A DNA stretch of 64,000 nt from QHXQ01 sp045807745 (GCA_045807745.1 JBJMGT010000036.1:1-64000); one strand, 5' to 3'. Numbered from the stretch's first letter, positions 52,862-63,177 are shown. Notes: generated from the letters alone by a model not told the origin. Program-made: numbers and translations.

Positions 52862-52940
52862 AAATTCCCTCCCCTGCTTCAGCAGTTGTTAGTCGAGCCG
52901 GTGCAGCGAGGGGTCAGAATCACCGGCTTCATTGTTTACT

Positions 52941-54998
52941 TCAACCTTCCCGATCTGCCTGCTCACGCTTAACGGCGTGCGGGTTCGTTGAACGCGCGCC
53001 GCGCTTGCGCCGAGGATTGCGCCGCTTGAGCATCTCGCCCTTGTGATTCACTGAGCGGAGCGGCCGCAAGTCTTCCGCATCGCCCGCTGGATCGTCGAGC
53101 CGCGTCTCAACGTCCGACGGCGACGCAGCCCCGGCAACAACTGTCGCGGCCGCATCTTCATCCACACCGGCGAGCATGCGTTGACGGCCGAAGTGTTGCG
53201 CGATCTCTTCGGCGGTCTGGCGGCCGACGAAGGGCGTGAGTTCCGCGACCGAGGCGCGGGCGATGCGCGCGATGGAGCCGAAGTTGCGCAGCAGGCGTGT
53301 CTTGCGTTTCTCGCCCACGCCGGGGATGGCGGTCAACTCCGAAGTGAAGTCGCGCATCTCGCGCCGCTTGCGATGATAAGTGACGGCGGCGCGGTGCGTC
53401 TCGTCGCGGATCATCTGAATGAGCCGCAGCACGGGCGAGTGCGAATCGAGATAGATGGGTTCGTGCTCGCGCCCCTTCGCCAACAGGTGCGAGACCTCGT
53501 TGTGCCGGCGCGGCGGTTTGACCACGCCGATTATCGGCACGGCTTCAAGGTCTAACTCGCGCATGGCATCGGCGGCGGCCGCGAGTTGCGTCTTGCCGCC
53601 GTCGATCATGACGAGATCGGGGAGCGGCTGTTGCTCGTCGAGTTGCCGCCGGTAACGTCGCACGACTGCCTCGCGCATCGACGCCGGATCGTTTGCGCCC
53701 TCGACCGTCTTGATCCGAAAGTTGCGCTTCTCCGCCTTGCTGACACGGCCGTTCTCGCAGACCACGACGGCCGCCACGTTCTCCGCGCCGGAGATGTTCG
53801 ACACGTCGAACGACTCGATGCGCGCCGGAAAGCGCGGCAACTCCAAGGTCTCTTGCAACTCTTCGAGCACGCGCTCCATGTCGGGCTGAAGGATGCGGAA
53901 GCGTTGCTCAAAGGCGATCTGCGCATTCTTTTCGACCAGCGCAATCATGTCGCGCTTCTCGCCGCGCTGCGGATCGAGTATGCGCACGCGCCGCCCTTTG
54001 CGTTCGCTCAAAACTTTTTCGAGCAGTTCGCGGTCGGCAAAATCGACGGGCACGTTGATCTCGCGCGGCACGTAGTCGGTTGAGTAGTACTGCGTTAAGA
54101 CTTCGCTCAAAAACACGGACGGGTCGAACTCGTCAATGGAGAGGTCTTCCCAGAAGAACTCGCGGCGACCGACGATCTTGCCCTCGCGCATGGTGAAGAG
54201 TTGCAGGGCGAGGCGCGCGCCTTCGCGGTAATAGCCGAAGATGTCCACGTCGCGGTCTGCGGTGGTCGCCATCTTCTGCTGCTCGGAGACGGCGAGCACG
54301 GTCTTGCGCAGATCGCGATACTTCGCCGCCTGCTCGAACTTCATCTCGTCCGAAGCGCGCAGCATCCGCCCTTCGTACTCGTCCGCCAACTCACGGTTGC
54401 GCCCTTCGAGAAACATGCGCACATCCTGCACGGATTCGGCATACTCGTCCGGCGTGCAGAGACCTTTGACGCAGGGCCCCAGACAACGTTTGATGTGGTA
54501 TTCGAGACAGGGGCGCGGGAGCTTGCCATCGATCTCTATGTCGCAGGTGCGGAGTTGGAACGTGCGGTTGATCAGATCAATCGTGCGCCGGGCGAGGCTC
54601 GCCGGCAGAAACGGCCCGAAATACAACGCGCCATCGCGCTGAATCTTGCGCGTGATCATCACGCGCGGGAACGCTTCGCCTATCGTGAGCTTCAAGTGCG
54701 GGTACTGCTTGTCGTCTTTCAAGAGCACGTTGTAACGCGGCTTGTGCTGCTTGATCAGAGTCGATTCGAGGACGAGCGCCTCGACCTCCGTGTCCGTGAC
54801 GATGAATTCGAGATCGACAATGCGGCGCACCAGCTCGCGCGTCTTCGCATCGTGCCCGCGTCCCGACTGAAAGTAAGAGCGCACGCGGTTGCGCAAATTC
54901 TTTGCCTTGCCGACGTAGATGATCTTGCCCGCCGCGTCCTTGTGCAGATAGACGCCCGGCGCGGTCGGCAATAGCTTCAACTTCTCTTCGAGAGTCAC
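52941..54998 (-). CDS. uvrC: Excinuclease ABC subunit C
   Basis: A 685-residue nucleotide-excision-repair nuclease that cuts on both sides of damage with UvrAB. The GIY-YIG domain is shown by GVYLHKD, IIYVGKAKNLRNRV, then the four-Cys-like segment RPCLEYHIKRCLGPC. The UVR helix and the RNase-H-like domain follow (DLVMIDGGKTQLAAA). The C-terminal helix-hairpin-helix is AIPGVGEKRKTRLLRNF. GTG 54998 gives the usual N-terminus TLEEKLKLLPTAPGVY; a TTG at 55037 is an alternative. The tail carries an unusual basic extension. Confidence 0.95.
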   Translation of the reverse strand: MTLEEKLKLLPTAPGVYLHKDAAGKIIYVGKAKNLRNRVRSYFQSGRGHDAKTRELVRRIVDLEFIVTDTEVEALVLESTLIKQHKPRYNVLLKDDKQYPHLKLTIGEAFPRVMITRKIQRDGALYFGPFLPASLARRTIDLINRTFQLRTCDIEIDGKLPRPCLEYHIKRCLGPCVKGLCTPDEYAESVQDVRMFLEGRNRELADEYEGRMLRASDEMKFEQAAKYRDLRKTVLAVSEQQKMATTADRDVDIFGYYREGARLALQLFTMREGKIVGRREFFWEDLSIDEFDPSVFLSEVLTQYYSTDYVPREINVPVDFADRELLEKVLSERKGRRVRILDPQRGEKRDMIALVEKNAQIAFEQRFRILQPDMERVLEELQETLELPRFPARIESFDVSNISGAENVAAVVVCENGRVSKAEKRNFRIKTVEGANDPASMREAVVRRYRRQLDEQQPLPDLVMIDGGKTQLAAAADAMRELDLEAVPIIGVVKPPRRHNEVSHLLAKGREHEPIYLDSHSPVLRLIQMIRDETHRAAVTYHRKRREMRDFTSELTAIPGVGEKRKTRLLRNFGSIARIARASVAELTPFVGRQTAEEIAQHFGRQRMLAGVDEDAAATVVAGAASPSDVETRLDDPAGDAEDLRPLRSVNHKGEMLKRRNPRRKRGARSTNPHAVKREQADREG

Positions 54999-55105
54999 AA
55001 TTCGCCTGCTGCTTAAAGGCTCAACGCCGCTCGACAAGTTTGAGGGGGTGCGGTTAGTTTAACCCAACCGGCCGCCGCCGGTTAAACTGCCCGCGAGGAA
55101 ACTTG

Positions 55106-56053
55106 ATGCGCTTCCCCTTCACGCCGCCAGACGGCAGAGAGTTCGACGCGGTCGGCTTCGGGCTAAACGCCGTCGATCATCTCATCGTCGTGGCGGAGTA
55201 TCCGGCGTTCGACACGAAGACACGCTTCCTTGAGCACACGCAGGGCGCGGGCGGGCAGACCGCCTCGTGCATGGTCGGCTTGCAGCGGCTCGGCTTGCGC
55301 ACGGCCTACGCCGGGCGCTTCGGCGACGACGCGGAGGGGCGCTTCGGCTTCGCGGCCCTGAGCGCCGAAGGCGTGGACGTAACACAGGTCGAGGTCGTGG
55401 GCGGCGCGCGCAATCAGATCGCTTTCATCATCATCGATGCGCGCACAGGCGAACGCACGATCATCTGGGACAGAGACGAGCGGCTGGCTTACACGGCCGA
55501 AGAAGCGCCGGCGGACTTCGGTGCGCGCGGGCGCGTGCTGCACTTGGACGCGCACGACCCGCCGGCGTGTGTCGTCGTCGCGCGGGCCGCACGCGCCGCT
55601 GGCACAATCGTTTCCGCCGACATAGACAACATCTATCCGGGCTGCCCTGAGTTATTGCCCTTCATCGATGTGCTCATCACGTCGAAAGAATTTCCGCGCC
55701 GGCTGACCGGCATCGCAGACGAGCGCGCGGCGCTCATAGAGTTGCAGACGCGTTACGGCTGTGCGCTCACCGGCATGACGTTGGGCGAGCGCGGCGCGCT
55801 TGTTTATCATGCAGGTGTCTTTATCGAAGCGCCCGCCCTGCCTGTGCCCGGCGGCTGCCGCGACACGACGGGCGCGGGCGACGCCTTCCACACGGGCTTT
55901 CTCTACGGGCTGTTGCAGGGCGCAGAGGTAGAGACTTGTCTGCGCCTCAGCGCGGCCGTCGCCGCGCTCAAGTGTCGGAGCTTAGGCGCACGCACAGCGC
56001 TGCCGCTCTTGCCAGAGTTGAATAATTTCTTGACGGGCGCAGGCGAAACATAG
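55106..56053 (+). CDS. PfkB-family carbohydrate kinase
   Basis: A 315-residue kinase. GFGLNAVDHLIVVAEYP, QGAGGQTASCMVGLQRLG and the anion-hole motif DTTGAGDAFHTGF are PfkB signatures. It may phosphorylate a ribose- or fructose-like sugar or a nucleoside; the exact substrate is not evident. GAGGAAA lies just before ATG 55106. It is divergent from uvrC. Confidence 0.92.
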   Translation: MRFPFTPPDGREFDAVGFGLNAVDHLIVVAEYPAFDTKTRFLEHTQGAGGQTASCMVGLQRLGLRTAYAGRFGDDAEGRFGFAALSAEGVDVTQVEVVGGARNQIAFIIIDARTGERTIIWDRDERLAYTAEEAPADFGARGRVLHLDAHDPPACVVVARAARAAGTIVSADIDNIYPGCPELLPFIDVLITSKEFPRRLTGIADERAALIELQTRYGCALTGMTLGERGALVYHAGVFIEAPALPVPGGCRDTTGAGDAFHTGFLYGLLQGAEVETCLRLSAAVAALKCRSLGARTALPLLPELNNFLTGAGET

Positions 56054-56142
56054 GATTGCGGAATGCGGATTTTGGATTGCGGATTCGGTGGGCGTAAGCC
56101 ATTATCTTTCAATCCGCATTCCGCAATCGCCAATCTGCAATC
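56053..56142. repeat. Heptamer hairpin, GGATTGC family
   Basis: The left arm has GGATTGC/GGAATGC/GGATTTT/GGATTGC units and the right arm reads CAATCCGCATTCCGCAATCG. It begins at the stop codon of the PfkB gene. No other gene lies between it and the amidohydrolase. Confidence 0.88.
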
Positions 56143-56253
56143 GGCACGCCCGCTTGCAGTAGGCGGTACTGACTTTCTATGTAACGCCGCAACCCGAATC
56201 AGTGATATAACAAGCGCCGCTCGCTCAAAACTAACAAGCCCCCATACGCCGCC

Positions 56254-58017
56254 ATGAAAGTCTTACGCCAAACGCTGGCCGTCAGCATCGTGCTCTTACT
56301 CGTCTACGCGCCGCTCGGCGGTTACGCGCAAGCGCGCCGCCGCGTGAGTCTCGTGCTCACGAACGGCAAAATCTTTACGGCTGACGCGCGCGGGACAATC
56401 GCGCAGGCCGTTGCCGTCGATGGCGAGCGCATTGTCGCCGTCGGCACGAACGCGGAAGTTTTAGTGGGCTACGAGGGCGCGCGCACGATTGATCTAAAGG
56501 GCCGGCTCGTCACGCCCGGCTTCAACGACGCGCACCTGCATTTCCTCAACGGCGGGCTGAGCCTGCTGCGCGTGCAACTCATCGGCGCGCAGACGCTCGC
56601 CGAGGCGAAGCGGCGCATCGCGGAGAAGGTGAAAGAGTTGCCGCCCGGCGCGTGGATACTTGGGCGCGGTTGGGATCACACGCTCTGGGGCGGACAGTGG
56701 CCGACGCGCCAAGATTTGGATGAAGTCGCGCCGAATAACCCCGTCTTCGTACAGCGCGTGGATGGGCATGTGAGTTGGACGAACACGCTGGCGCTGACGA
56801 AGGCGAACGTCACGCGCGCGACACAAGCGCCCGAAGGCGGCGAGATTCTGCACGACCAGGCAGGCGAGCCGACGGGGATTTTGAAGGAGACGGCCGGCAC
56901 TCTCGTCGGGCGCGTCGTGCCTGACCCGTCGCGCGCCGAGCGCATGCAGGCCATCGAGCGTGCGCTTGGCGAGGCGCGGCGTTACGGCATCACTTCGATT
57001 CAGGACAACTCAGGTTATGAGAACGTCGAGCTTTACCGAGAGCTACTGCAAGCGGACAAGCTGACGGTGCGCGTCGCCGAGTGGCAGAACTTCGAGAATA
57101 CGGTTGATGAGTTGAAGCAGCAGCGCGCGGAGTTTGCGTCGTTTAAGATCGATCCGTTCCGCATCCGTCTGACGATGCTCAAAGGCTACGTGGACGGCAC
57201 GTTGGGGTCGCGCACCTCCGCCATGCTCGCGCCCTTCGCCGACGACCCGCACAACAGCGGTATTCCTCGCCACACGCCCGAAGAACTCACGCGCATGACC
57301 GTCGAACGCGCACAAGCCGGCTTTCAGATCGGCTTCCACGCCATCGGCGACAAAGCTAATCGCATGGCGCTCGATGCCTTTGAACGAACTTATAAAGACA
57401 GTACTCCTCCGTATCACTTAGAATCCGTCCCGCCCCCCCCCGGCTATCGAGGTTTATGGTTTTCCATTTTGATAGTCTTTGATTTCCCCCGCCATCGCGT
57501 CGAGCACGCGCAGGTGGTTGCGCCGGCGGACTTCGCGCGCTTCCGCGACCTCGGCGTGATCGCTTCGATGCAACCGTCGCACGCGATCTCGGACAAGCGT
57601 TGGGCGCAAGACAGGCTCGGCGAGTATCGCGTCATGGGCGCGTATGCGTGGCACACGATGATGGCGCACGGCGTCCACGTGCCCTTCGGCACAGACTGGC
57701 CCGTCGAGCCGATCAACCCGTACCTCGGTCTCTACGCCGCCGTCACGCGCCAATCAACCGACGGGCAACCGCCCGGCGGCTGGTGGCCCGAAGAACGCAT
57801 CACGATTGCGGACGCCATCCGCAACTACACGGCCGAATCCGCCTACGCTTCGTTTGAAGAGCAAGAGAAGGGGCAGATCGCGCAAGGGATGCTCGCCGAT
57901 CTGACCGTCCACTCGCGCGACCTGTTGACCATCCCGCCCGCCGAAATCTTGCAGACCGAAGCCGTCATGACGATCTTGGGCGGGCGCGTCGTCTACGAAC
58001 AAGCAAGCGCACATTGA
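56254..58017 (+). CDS. Secreted amidohydrolase (YtcJ-like, amidohydrolase 3)
   Basis: A 587-residue metal-dependent hydrolase. A signal peptide (LAVSIVLLLVYAPLGGYAQA) is followed by GKIFTADARG, the metal-site DAHLHFLNGG, LGRGWDHTLWGG, HAIGDKANRMALD, RHRVEHAQVV, PFGTDWPVEPINPYLGLYA and a C-terminal composite beta domain. Between the ALDAFERTYKDS and RHRVEHAQVV segments is a lower-GC insert of about 25 residues not expected in the family (YHLESVPPPPGYRGLWF..). Substrate unknown. Confidence 0.88.
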   Translation: MKVLRQTLAVSIVLLLVYAPLGGYAQARRRVSLVLTNGKIFTADARGTIAQAVAVDGERIVAVGTNAEVLVGYEGARTIDLKGRLVTPGFNDAHLHFLNGGLSLLRVQLIGAQTLAEAKRRIAEKVKELPPGAWILGRGWDHTLWGGQWPTRQDLDEVAPNNPVFVQRVDGHVSWTNTLALTKANVTRATQAPEGGEILHDQAGEPTGILKETAGTLVGRVVPDPSRAERMQAIERALGEARRYGITSIQDNSGYENVELYRELLQADKLTVRVAEWQNFENTVDELKQQRAEFASFKIDPFRIRLTMLKGYVDGTLGSRTSAMLAPFADDPHNSGIPRHTPEELTRMTVERAQAGFQIGFHAIGDKANRMALDAFERTYKDSTPPYHLESVPPPPGYRGLWFSILIVFDFPRHRVEHAQVVAPADFARFRDLGVIASMQPSHAISDKRWAQDRLGEYRVMGAYAWHTMMAHGVHVPFGTDWPVEPINPYLGLYAAVTRQSTDGQPPGGWWPEERITIADAIRNYTAESAYASFEEQEKGQIAQGMLADLTVHSRDLLTIPPAEILQTEAVMTILGGRVVYEQASAH

Positions 58018-58037
58018 ACTGCTCGCTAAAATTACCT

Positions 58038-60545
58038 ATGCACACCTTGTCTCAACACAAACGGCGACTGTGGCCGGTCGGCGTGTTGTTCATCTTCGTA
58101 TTGCTCGTCACAGACGCGCACGCCACTTGGCGCGGGGCAGGCGATGTCATCACATATCTGACGAAGCCGAATGGCGTGCGACTCATCCTGTCAGGCCCGG
58201 CGCTGGTGGACGTGACGCTGACCGATCTGAACGTGGTGCGCGTGCGGTTCACGTCGCACGTCCAGTTCGAGCGCGATTTTTCTTATGCTGTCGAGATGAA
58301 GGATCGCAAGCCGATGGCTGTGGTCGTGCGCGACGTGGGGCGGATGGCCGGGATTGAGATCACGACCAAGAGTGGCGGCGCGAAAGTGTTCATCCAGCGC
58401 AAGCCGTTCCTCATCCGCGTCTATGACGCCAACGGGCAACTCGTCGTGGAAGACGATCCGACGCGCGCCGTCTTATTCGACCCGGCGAGCGGCGCGTTTG
58501 AAGCGTCGAAGCGGCGCGACCAGTTTGAGTTCTATTACGGCTTCGGCGAGAAGGCGCTCCCGCCGGCGCGGACGGGGCAGGCAATGGTGATGTGGAATAC
58601 GGACACGTATGCCTATCCGCCCGGTCTCGATCCGATCTATCAATCAATTCCCTTCTTCGTCGCGCTCCGGCAGGGCAAGGCTTACGGCCTCTTCTTCGAC
58701 AACACCTATCGCACGCACTTCGACATGGGCAAGAGTGATCCGGCGCGCTACACGTTCGGCGCGTCGGGCGGCGAGTTGAACTATTACGTCTTCACGGGCG
58801 GGCGCGAGCGCACGCCGCGTGAGGTCTTGCGCGAGTACACGGAGTTGACGGGGCGCACGCCGCTCCCGCCGCTTTGGGCGCTCGGCTATCAACAGTCGCG
58901 CTGGTCTTATTTTCCCGAAAGCACCGTGCGCGATCTCGCGCGCAACTTCCGCGCGCGCCACATCCCCGCCGATGTCATCTATCTCGACATAGACTACATG
59001 GACGGCTTTCGCATCTTCACTTGGGACAAGAGTCGCTTCCCCGATCCGCGCCAGATGTTGAGCGACCTGCGCGCCGCAGGCTTCCGCGTCGTCACGATCA
59101 TTGATCCCGGCATCAAGGTAGATGAAAACTATCCTGCTTATCAGGAGGGGCGCGCGCAGAATCTGTTTTGCAAGGCGGCGGACGGCACGGAGTTTCACGG
59201 GACGGTCTGGCCCGGCGTCTGCGCCTTTCCCGATTTCACAGACCCGCGCGCGCGCGCTTGGTTCGGCACGCTCTACCGGCGCAACGTTGACGACGGCATC
59301 AGCGGTTTCTGGAACGATATGAACGAGCCGGCCACGTTCGCGCCCAACACCCGCCCGCCACAGCCCGAACTGATGCACGACCCGGCCAAAACTTTCCCGC
59401 TCGACGTGCGCCACGCGGGCGACGGCCTCGCGGGCGCGCACGCGCGCTATCACAACGTCTATGGCATGCAGATGGCGCGCGCGACGTTTGAAGGCGTCAA
59501 GAGTTTGCGCCCCGACGCGCGCCCGTTCGTCCTGACGCGCGCGGGCTATGCGGGCGTGCAGCGTTACTCGGCCGTCTGGACAGGCGACAACGTGCCAAGT
59601 TGGGAACACCTCGCGCTCTCCGTACCGATGCTCACGAACCTCGGCGTGTCGGGCGTGCCTTTCGTCGGCGCGGACATTGGCGGCTTCGCCGACACGAATC
59701 TGCCGACGCCGGAGTTATACACGCGCTGGCTGCAAGCGGCCGTGCTCACGCCCTTCTGCCGCGCGCACTACAACAAGGCGCGCGGCGACCGCGAGCCTTG
59801 GTCGTTCGGCTCAGAGTCCGAGAAGATCAACCGCGCGTCAATTGAACTGCGCTATCAACTGCTGCCTTATCTCTACACGGTCTTTCAACAGCACACGGAA
59901 ACCGGCGCGCCCGTCATGCGCCCGCTCTGGTTCAACTACCCGGCGGACTATGCCACCTACGACGCACCGCTCGGCCAAGACGAATACATAGTCGGCGACA
60001 ACCTGCTCGTCGCGCCCGTCCTGCAACAGGGCGCGACCGAGCGTCCCGTCTATTTTCCGAAGGGCGACGCGTGGCTCGACTGGTGGACGGGCGCGCGCCA
60101 CGAAGGCGGCACGAGCGCAAACGTTGCCGCGCCGCTCAATCGCCTGCCGCTCTTCGTCCGCGCAGGCGCGATAATTCCGACGCAGCCCGTCGTGCAGCAC
60201 ACCGGCGAGATGGCCCGCGCGCCTTTAACTTTCGTGGTCGCAGCCGGCGGCGACGGCAACGGTTACGTCTACGAAGATGCGGGCGACGGCTACGACTACC
60301 AGCGCGATGCGTGGCGCAGCACCAACGTCGCCCAAATGGGCAACACGCTGCGGCTCACGCGCTCCGGCTCGTTCAATGCGGCGCGCGTGCTCGCCGCCAT
60401 CGAACTTCTCGGCGTGCCGGCGAAGCCGAAGTCCGTGCTGATTGACGGGCGCGAGGCGAAGGAAGTTTCGTTCGACCGCGATGAGAAACGTCTGCGCGTG
60501 CCGTTACCGAATCAGGACGTGCGCGAGATCGTCATCATGCCGTGA
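58038..60545 (+). CDS. Glycoside hydrolase family 31 (alpha-glucosidase-like)
   Basis: An 835-residue secreted enzyme. The signal peptide is VGVLFIFVLLVTDAHA. The catalytic nucleophile Asp is in FWNDMNEPATF and the acid/base region is VWTGDNVPSW; GADIGGFADTNLP completes the active site. Full-length GH31 layout, with an N-terminal beta domain, a barrel and C-terminal beta domains. It would release alpha-linked glucose or xylose from external glycans. ATG 58038 is preferred over a TTG at 58014. It directly follows the amidohydrolase gene. Confidence 0.93.
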   Translation: MHTLSQHKRRLWPVGVLFIFVLLVTDAHATWRGAGDVITYLTKPNGVRLILSGPALVDVTLTDLNVVRVRFTSHVQFERDFSYAVEMKDRKPMAVVVRDVGRMAGIEITTKSGGAKVFIQRKPFLIRVYDANGQLVVEDDPTRAVLFDPASGAFEASKRRDQFEFYYGFGEKALPPARTGQAMVMWNTDTYAYPPGLDPIYQSIPFFVALRQGKAYGLFFDNTYRTHFDMGKSDPARYTFGASGGELNYYVFTGGRERTPREVLREYTELTGRTPLPPLWALGYQQSRWSYFPESTVRDLARNFRARHIPADVIYLDIDYMDGFRIFTWDKSRFPDPRQMLSDLRAAGFRVVTIIDPGIKVDENYPAYQEGRAQNLFCKAADGTEFHGTVWPGVCAFPDFTDPRARAWFGTLYRRNVDDGISGFWNDMNEPATFAPNTRPPQPELMHDPAKTFPLDVRHAGDGLAGAHARYHNVYGMQMARATFEGVKSLRPDARPFVLTRAGYAGVQRYSAVWTGDNVPSWEHLALSVPMLTNLGVSGVPFVGADIGGFADTNLPTPELYTRWLQAAVLTPFCRAHYNKARGDREPWSFGSESEKINRASIELRYQLLPYLYTVFQQHTETGAPVMRPLWFNYPADYATYDAPLGQDEYIVGDNLLVAPVLQQGATERPVYFPKGDAWLDWWTGARHEGGTSANVAAPLNRLPLFVRAGAIIPTQPVVQHTGEMARAPLTFVVAAGGDGNGYVYEDAGDGYDYQRDAWRSTNVAQMGNTLRLTRSGSFNAARVLAAIELLGVPAKPKSVLIDGREAKEVSFDRDEKRLRVPLPNQDVREIVIMP

Positions 60546-60591
60546 ACAAATCCATCTCGTCGTTAGCTGTCTCAACTCGGAGGCAACAATC

Positions 60592-61902
60592 ATGAAGCAC
60601 ACGTCTCGCCGTCGTTTTCTCTCTGCCATCGGCCAAGGCGTCGGTCTCGCCGCGCTCTCTTCCACAACGGTCGCGGCGTTGTTAAGCGATGTCTACGCGG
60701 CCGGCACGCGGATCGCGCATCTCACGCCCGCAGAGGCGGCGCTTGATGAAGACTACTGGTTCGCGATTCAACAGGCATTCACGGTGACGCGCGGAATTGT
60801 GAATCTGAATAACGGCGGCGTCTCGCCTTCGCCCCGGCTCGTCACCGAGGCGCTCGTGCGTTACATCTGGCAGTCGGAGGACGCAACCGCCTACACAATG
60901 TGGCAAATCCTTGAGCCGCAGTCGGAGACGATCCGCACAGGCTTGGCCGAACTCTTCGGCTGCGACCGCGAAGAGATCGCGATCACGCGCAACGCCTCCG
61001 AGTCGTTGGAGATTCTACTGGCGGGGCTGGACTTTAAACCCGGCGACGAAATCCTCACGACCACGCAGGACTACCCGCGCATGCTCACCACCTTGCGCCA
61101 ACGCGAGCGGCGCGAAGGGTTGGTCTTAAAGCTTATTCAAATCCCGACGCCGCCCAAAGCGCCGGCCGAGATCGCCGCGCGCTTTGAAGCAGCGATTACA
61201 CCGCGCACGCGGCTCATCCTCATCTCGCACCAGATCAATCTGACGGGGCAGATCACGCCGGTCAAACAGGTCTGCGAGATGGCCCGCGCGCGCGGCATCG
61301 AAACGATTGTTGACGGTGCACATTCGTTTGCGCAGTTCGATTTCAAACAGGCCGATCTGGCTTGCGACTACTTCGGCACGTCCTTGCACAAATGGCTCTA
61401 CGCACCTAAGGGCACGGGCATGCTCTATGTGCGGCGCGAGAAGATCGCGCGCGTCTGGCCGCTGATGGCAGCGGAGGCGAAACAGGCTGGTGACATACGC
61501 AAGTTTGAAGAGATCGGCACGCACCCGGCGGCGAACAAACTGGCCATCGGCGAAGCCATCCTCTTTCAACAAGGGCTAGGCGCAGCGCGCAAGGAGGCGC
61601 GCTTGCGTTATCTCTCGCGCTATTGGATGAATCGTCTGAAGGACGTGCCGAAGATTTACTTCAACACGTCGTTCGACGAACGACAGTCGTGCGCCATCGC
61701 CAACGTCGGCATCGCAGGCGTCGAGCCAACCGCCATCGGCGCGCACCTGATGGGCACACACAAGATTTTCACCACGCCCATCGTGCACGAAGAGTTCAAG
61801 GGCGTGCGCATCACGCCCAATGTCTACACCACGCTGGCGGAACTCGACCGCTTCTGCGCCGTCATGGAACAGATCGCCCGCAAGGGTCTGCCGACCAGCT
61901 AA
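60592..61902 (+). CDS. Tat-exported class V aminotransferase-like protein
   Basis: A 436-residue PLP enzyme. The twin-arginine signal is TSRRRFLSAIGQGVGLAA. The fold motifs are VNLNNGGVSPSPRLV, TRNASESLEIL, IVDGAHSFAQFDF and the PLP lysine in TSLHKWLYAPKGTGML. It resembles isopenicillin-N epimerase/cysteine-desulfurase-like enzymes exported to the periplasm. CGGAGGC lies before ATG 60592. Confidence 0.92.
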   Translation: MKHTSRRRFLSAIGQGVGLAALSSTTVAALLSDVYAAGTRIAHLTPAEAALDEDYWFAIQQAFTVTRGIVNLNNGGVSPSPRLVTEALVRYIWQSEDATAYTMWQILEPQSETIRTGLAELFGCDREEIAITRNASESLEILLAGLDFKPGDEILTTTQDYPRMLTTLRQRERREGLVLKLIQIPTPPKAPAEIAARFEAAITPRTRLILISHQINLTGQITPVKQVCEMARARGIETIVDGAHSFAQFDFKQADLACDYFGTSLHKWLYAPKGTGMLYVRREKIARVWPLMAAEAKQAGDIRKFEEIGTHPAANKLAIGEAILFQQGLGAARKEARLRYLSRYWMNRLKDVPKIYFNTSFDERQSCAIANVGIAGVEPTAIGAHLMGTHKIFTTPIVHEEFKGVRITPNVYTTLAELDRFCAVMEQIARKGLPTS

Positions 61903-61913
61903 AGCATTTCATT

Positions 61914-63023
61914 TTATTGCAGCACAATGTCCGCGAGTTGGCGCGCAAGTTCATCCCGCCGCTGCCCAAACAATTCCAGATTGGTCATCAAGACGACGGC
62001 TGCACCCTTGTCCGGCAGCATGTAGAGGAACGTGCTGAAGCCGGCCGCCGCGCCGCCGTGATGCACCTCGCGCAGCCCGTTGCGCGTGCTGATGCGCCAG
62101 CCTAAGCCGTAAGGAATCTCTTGCCCGGTCCGCGTCCGTTGCAACGTCCACATCTGCGTGGTCGCCGCTTTGCCGATCAGTTTGTTCTGCTGAAGCGCGA
62201 TGGCGAACCGCGCTAAATCTTCGACAGTCGAAACCAAGCCGCCGGCCGGAATCTTGTTGCTCGTATCGGCCAGTCCCGTGTTGCGCAGATTGCCATCCTG
62301 CGCTTTGCCGTAGCCTCTGGCCCGGTTGGGGATGATGCGATAGATGTCGTCCACGGCAGTCTGCGTCATCCCGGCCGGGGTCAGGATGTTGGCCCGGATA
62401 TATTCTTCATACGATTGCGCCGCTGCACCCTCGACGGCGCAGCCCAACAGGTTGTAGCCATAAGTTGAGTAAGTGTATTTCGTGCCTGGCTCTTGTAGCA
62501 GCGCATCGTCTTTGAAGATGTTGAGACTCTCCGTCACGCTGCCGTAATGGCGGGTGCTGAAATACTCGGCGAGGAATTTCTGGTTATCGTAGTCGCGCAC
62601 GCCGCCCAGATGAGCGAGCAGTTGCCGCGCGGTCACGGGCCACGGCTTCACGGGAAAGGCCGGACAATACTGCTGTATGGGCGCGTCCAGATCGAGTTTG
62701 CCCCGCTCCGCGAGTTGCATGACGGCTGTCGCCGTGATGGGCTTCGACAGCGAACCGAGCCGGTAGACGGTCGCGGCCTTAGCCGGCGTCGCGTCTTCCA
62801 GATCGGCCGTGCCGAACCCTTGCGCGTAACGGAGTTGCTGATCAAGCACAACGGCCACAGATAAACCCGGCAACTTGCTCTCGGCCATCTCGGCCCGCAC
62901 AGCGGCCGCAACTTTTGCGACTTTGTCGGCAGACAATGTTGCGTTATGTTGAGCGGCCGACGGCGCGTGGCCGAGTACAAGCAGCAACAGCAGAATGATG
63001 CCGACGCGCATGCTTCTTTGCAT
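61914..63023 (-). CDS. Serine hydrolase of the beta-lactamase / penicillin-binding (class C) fold
   Basis: A 369-residue secreted protein. The signal peptide is VGIILLLLLVLGHAPSAAQ. The active-site SxxK is in YRLGSLSKPITATAVM, the YxN motif in YSTYGYNLLGCAVEG, and a HGG-like motif near the end in REVHHGGAAAGFS. It is an esterase/peptidase-type member rather than a proven resistance enzyme. ATG 63023 gives the best signal peptide. Convergent with the aminotransferase gene, 11 bp apart. Confidence 0.92.
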   Translation of the reverse strand: MQRSMRVGIILLLLLVLGHAPSAAQHNATLSADKVAKVAAAVRAEMAESKLPGLSVAVVLDQQLRYAQGFGTADLEDATPAKAATVYRLGSLSKPITATAVMQLAERGKLDLDAPIQQYCPAFPVKPWPVTARQLLAHLGGVRDYDNQKFLAEYFSTRHYGSVTESLNIFKDDALLQEPGTKYTYSTYGYNLLGCAVEGAAAQSYEEYIRANILTPAGMTQTAVDDIYRIIPNRARGYGKAQDGNLRNTGLADTSNKIPAGGLVSTVEDLARFAIALQQNKLIGKAATTQMWTLQRTRTGQEIPYGLGWRISTRNGLREVHHGGAAAGFSTFLYMLPDKGAAVVLMTNLELFGQRRDELARQLADIVLQ

Positions 63024-63177
63024 TACACTGAGTCCTCGTGTGCGCAGAAAGTTATATTGCTTGCACATTGCAAGACGTGCGCTGGTGGCGACCGTTAACA
63101 AGCATCAGGTTTAATTGATCGAAAAAAGCGGCCGCCGGTTCAACACACTACTGTGCCTTTAGCGGTCTGCCAGACAC
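63024..63177. other. Divergent intergenic region
   Basis: About 150 bp between the serine hydrolase (minus) and the secreted unknown (plus). It should carry promoters for both; no convincing motif was seen. Confidence 0.4.

Noticed and set aside
61914..63023. Antibiotic resistance beta-lactamase
   Set aside because: Motifs fit the broad serine-hydrolase/PBP-like family; nothing shows beta-lactam hydrolysis.
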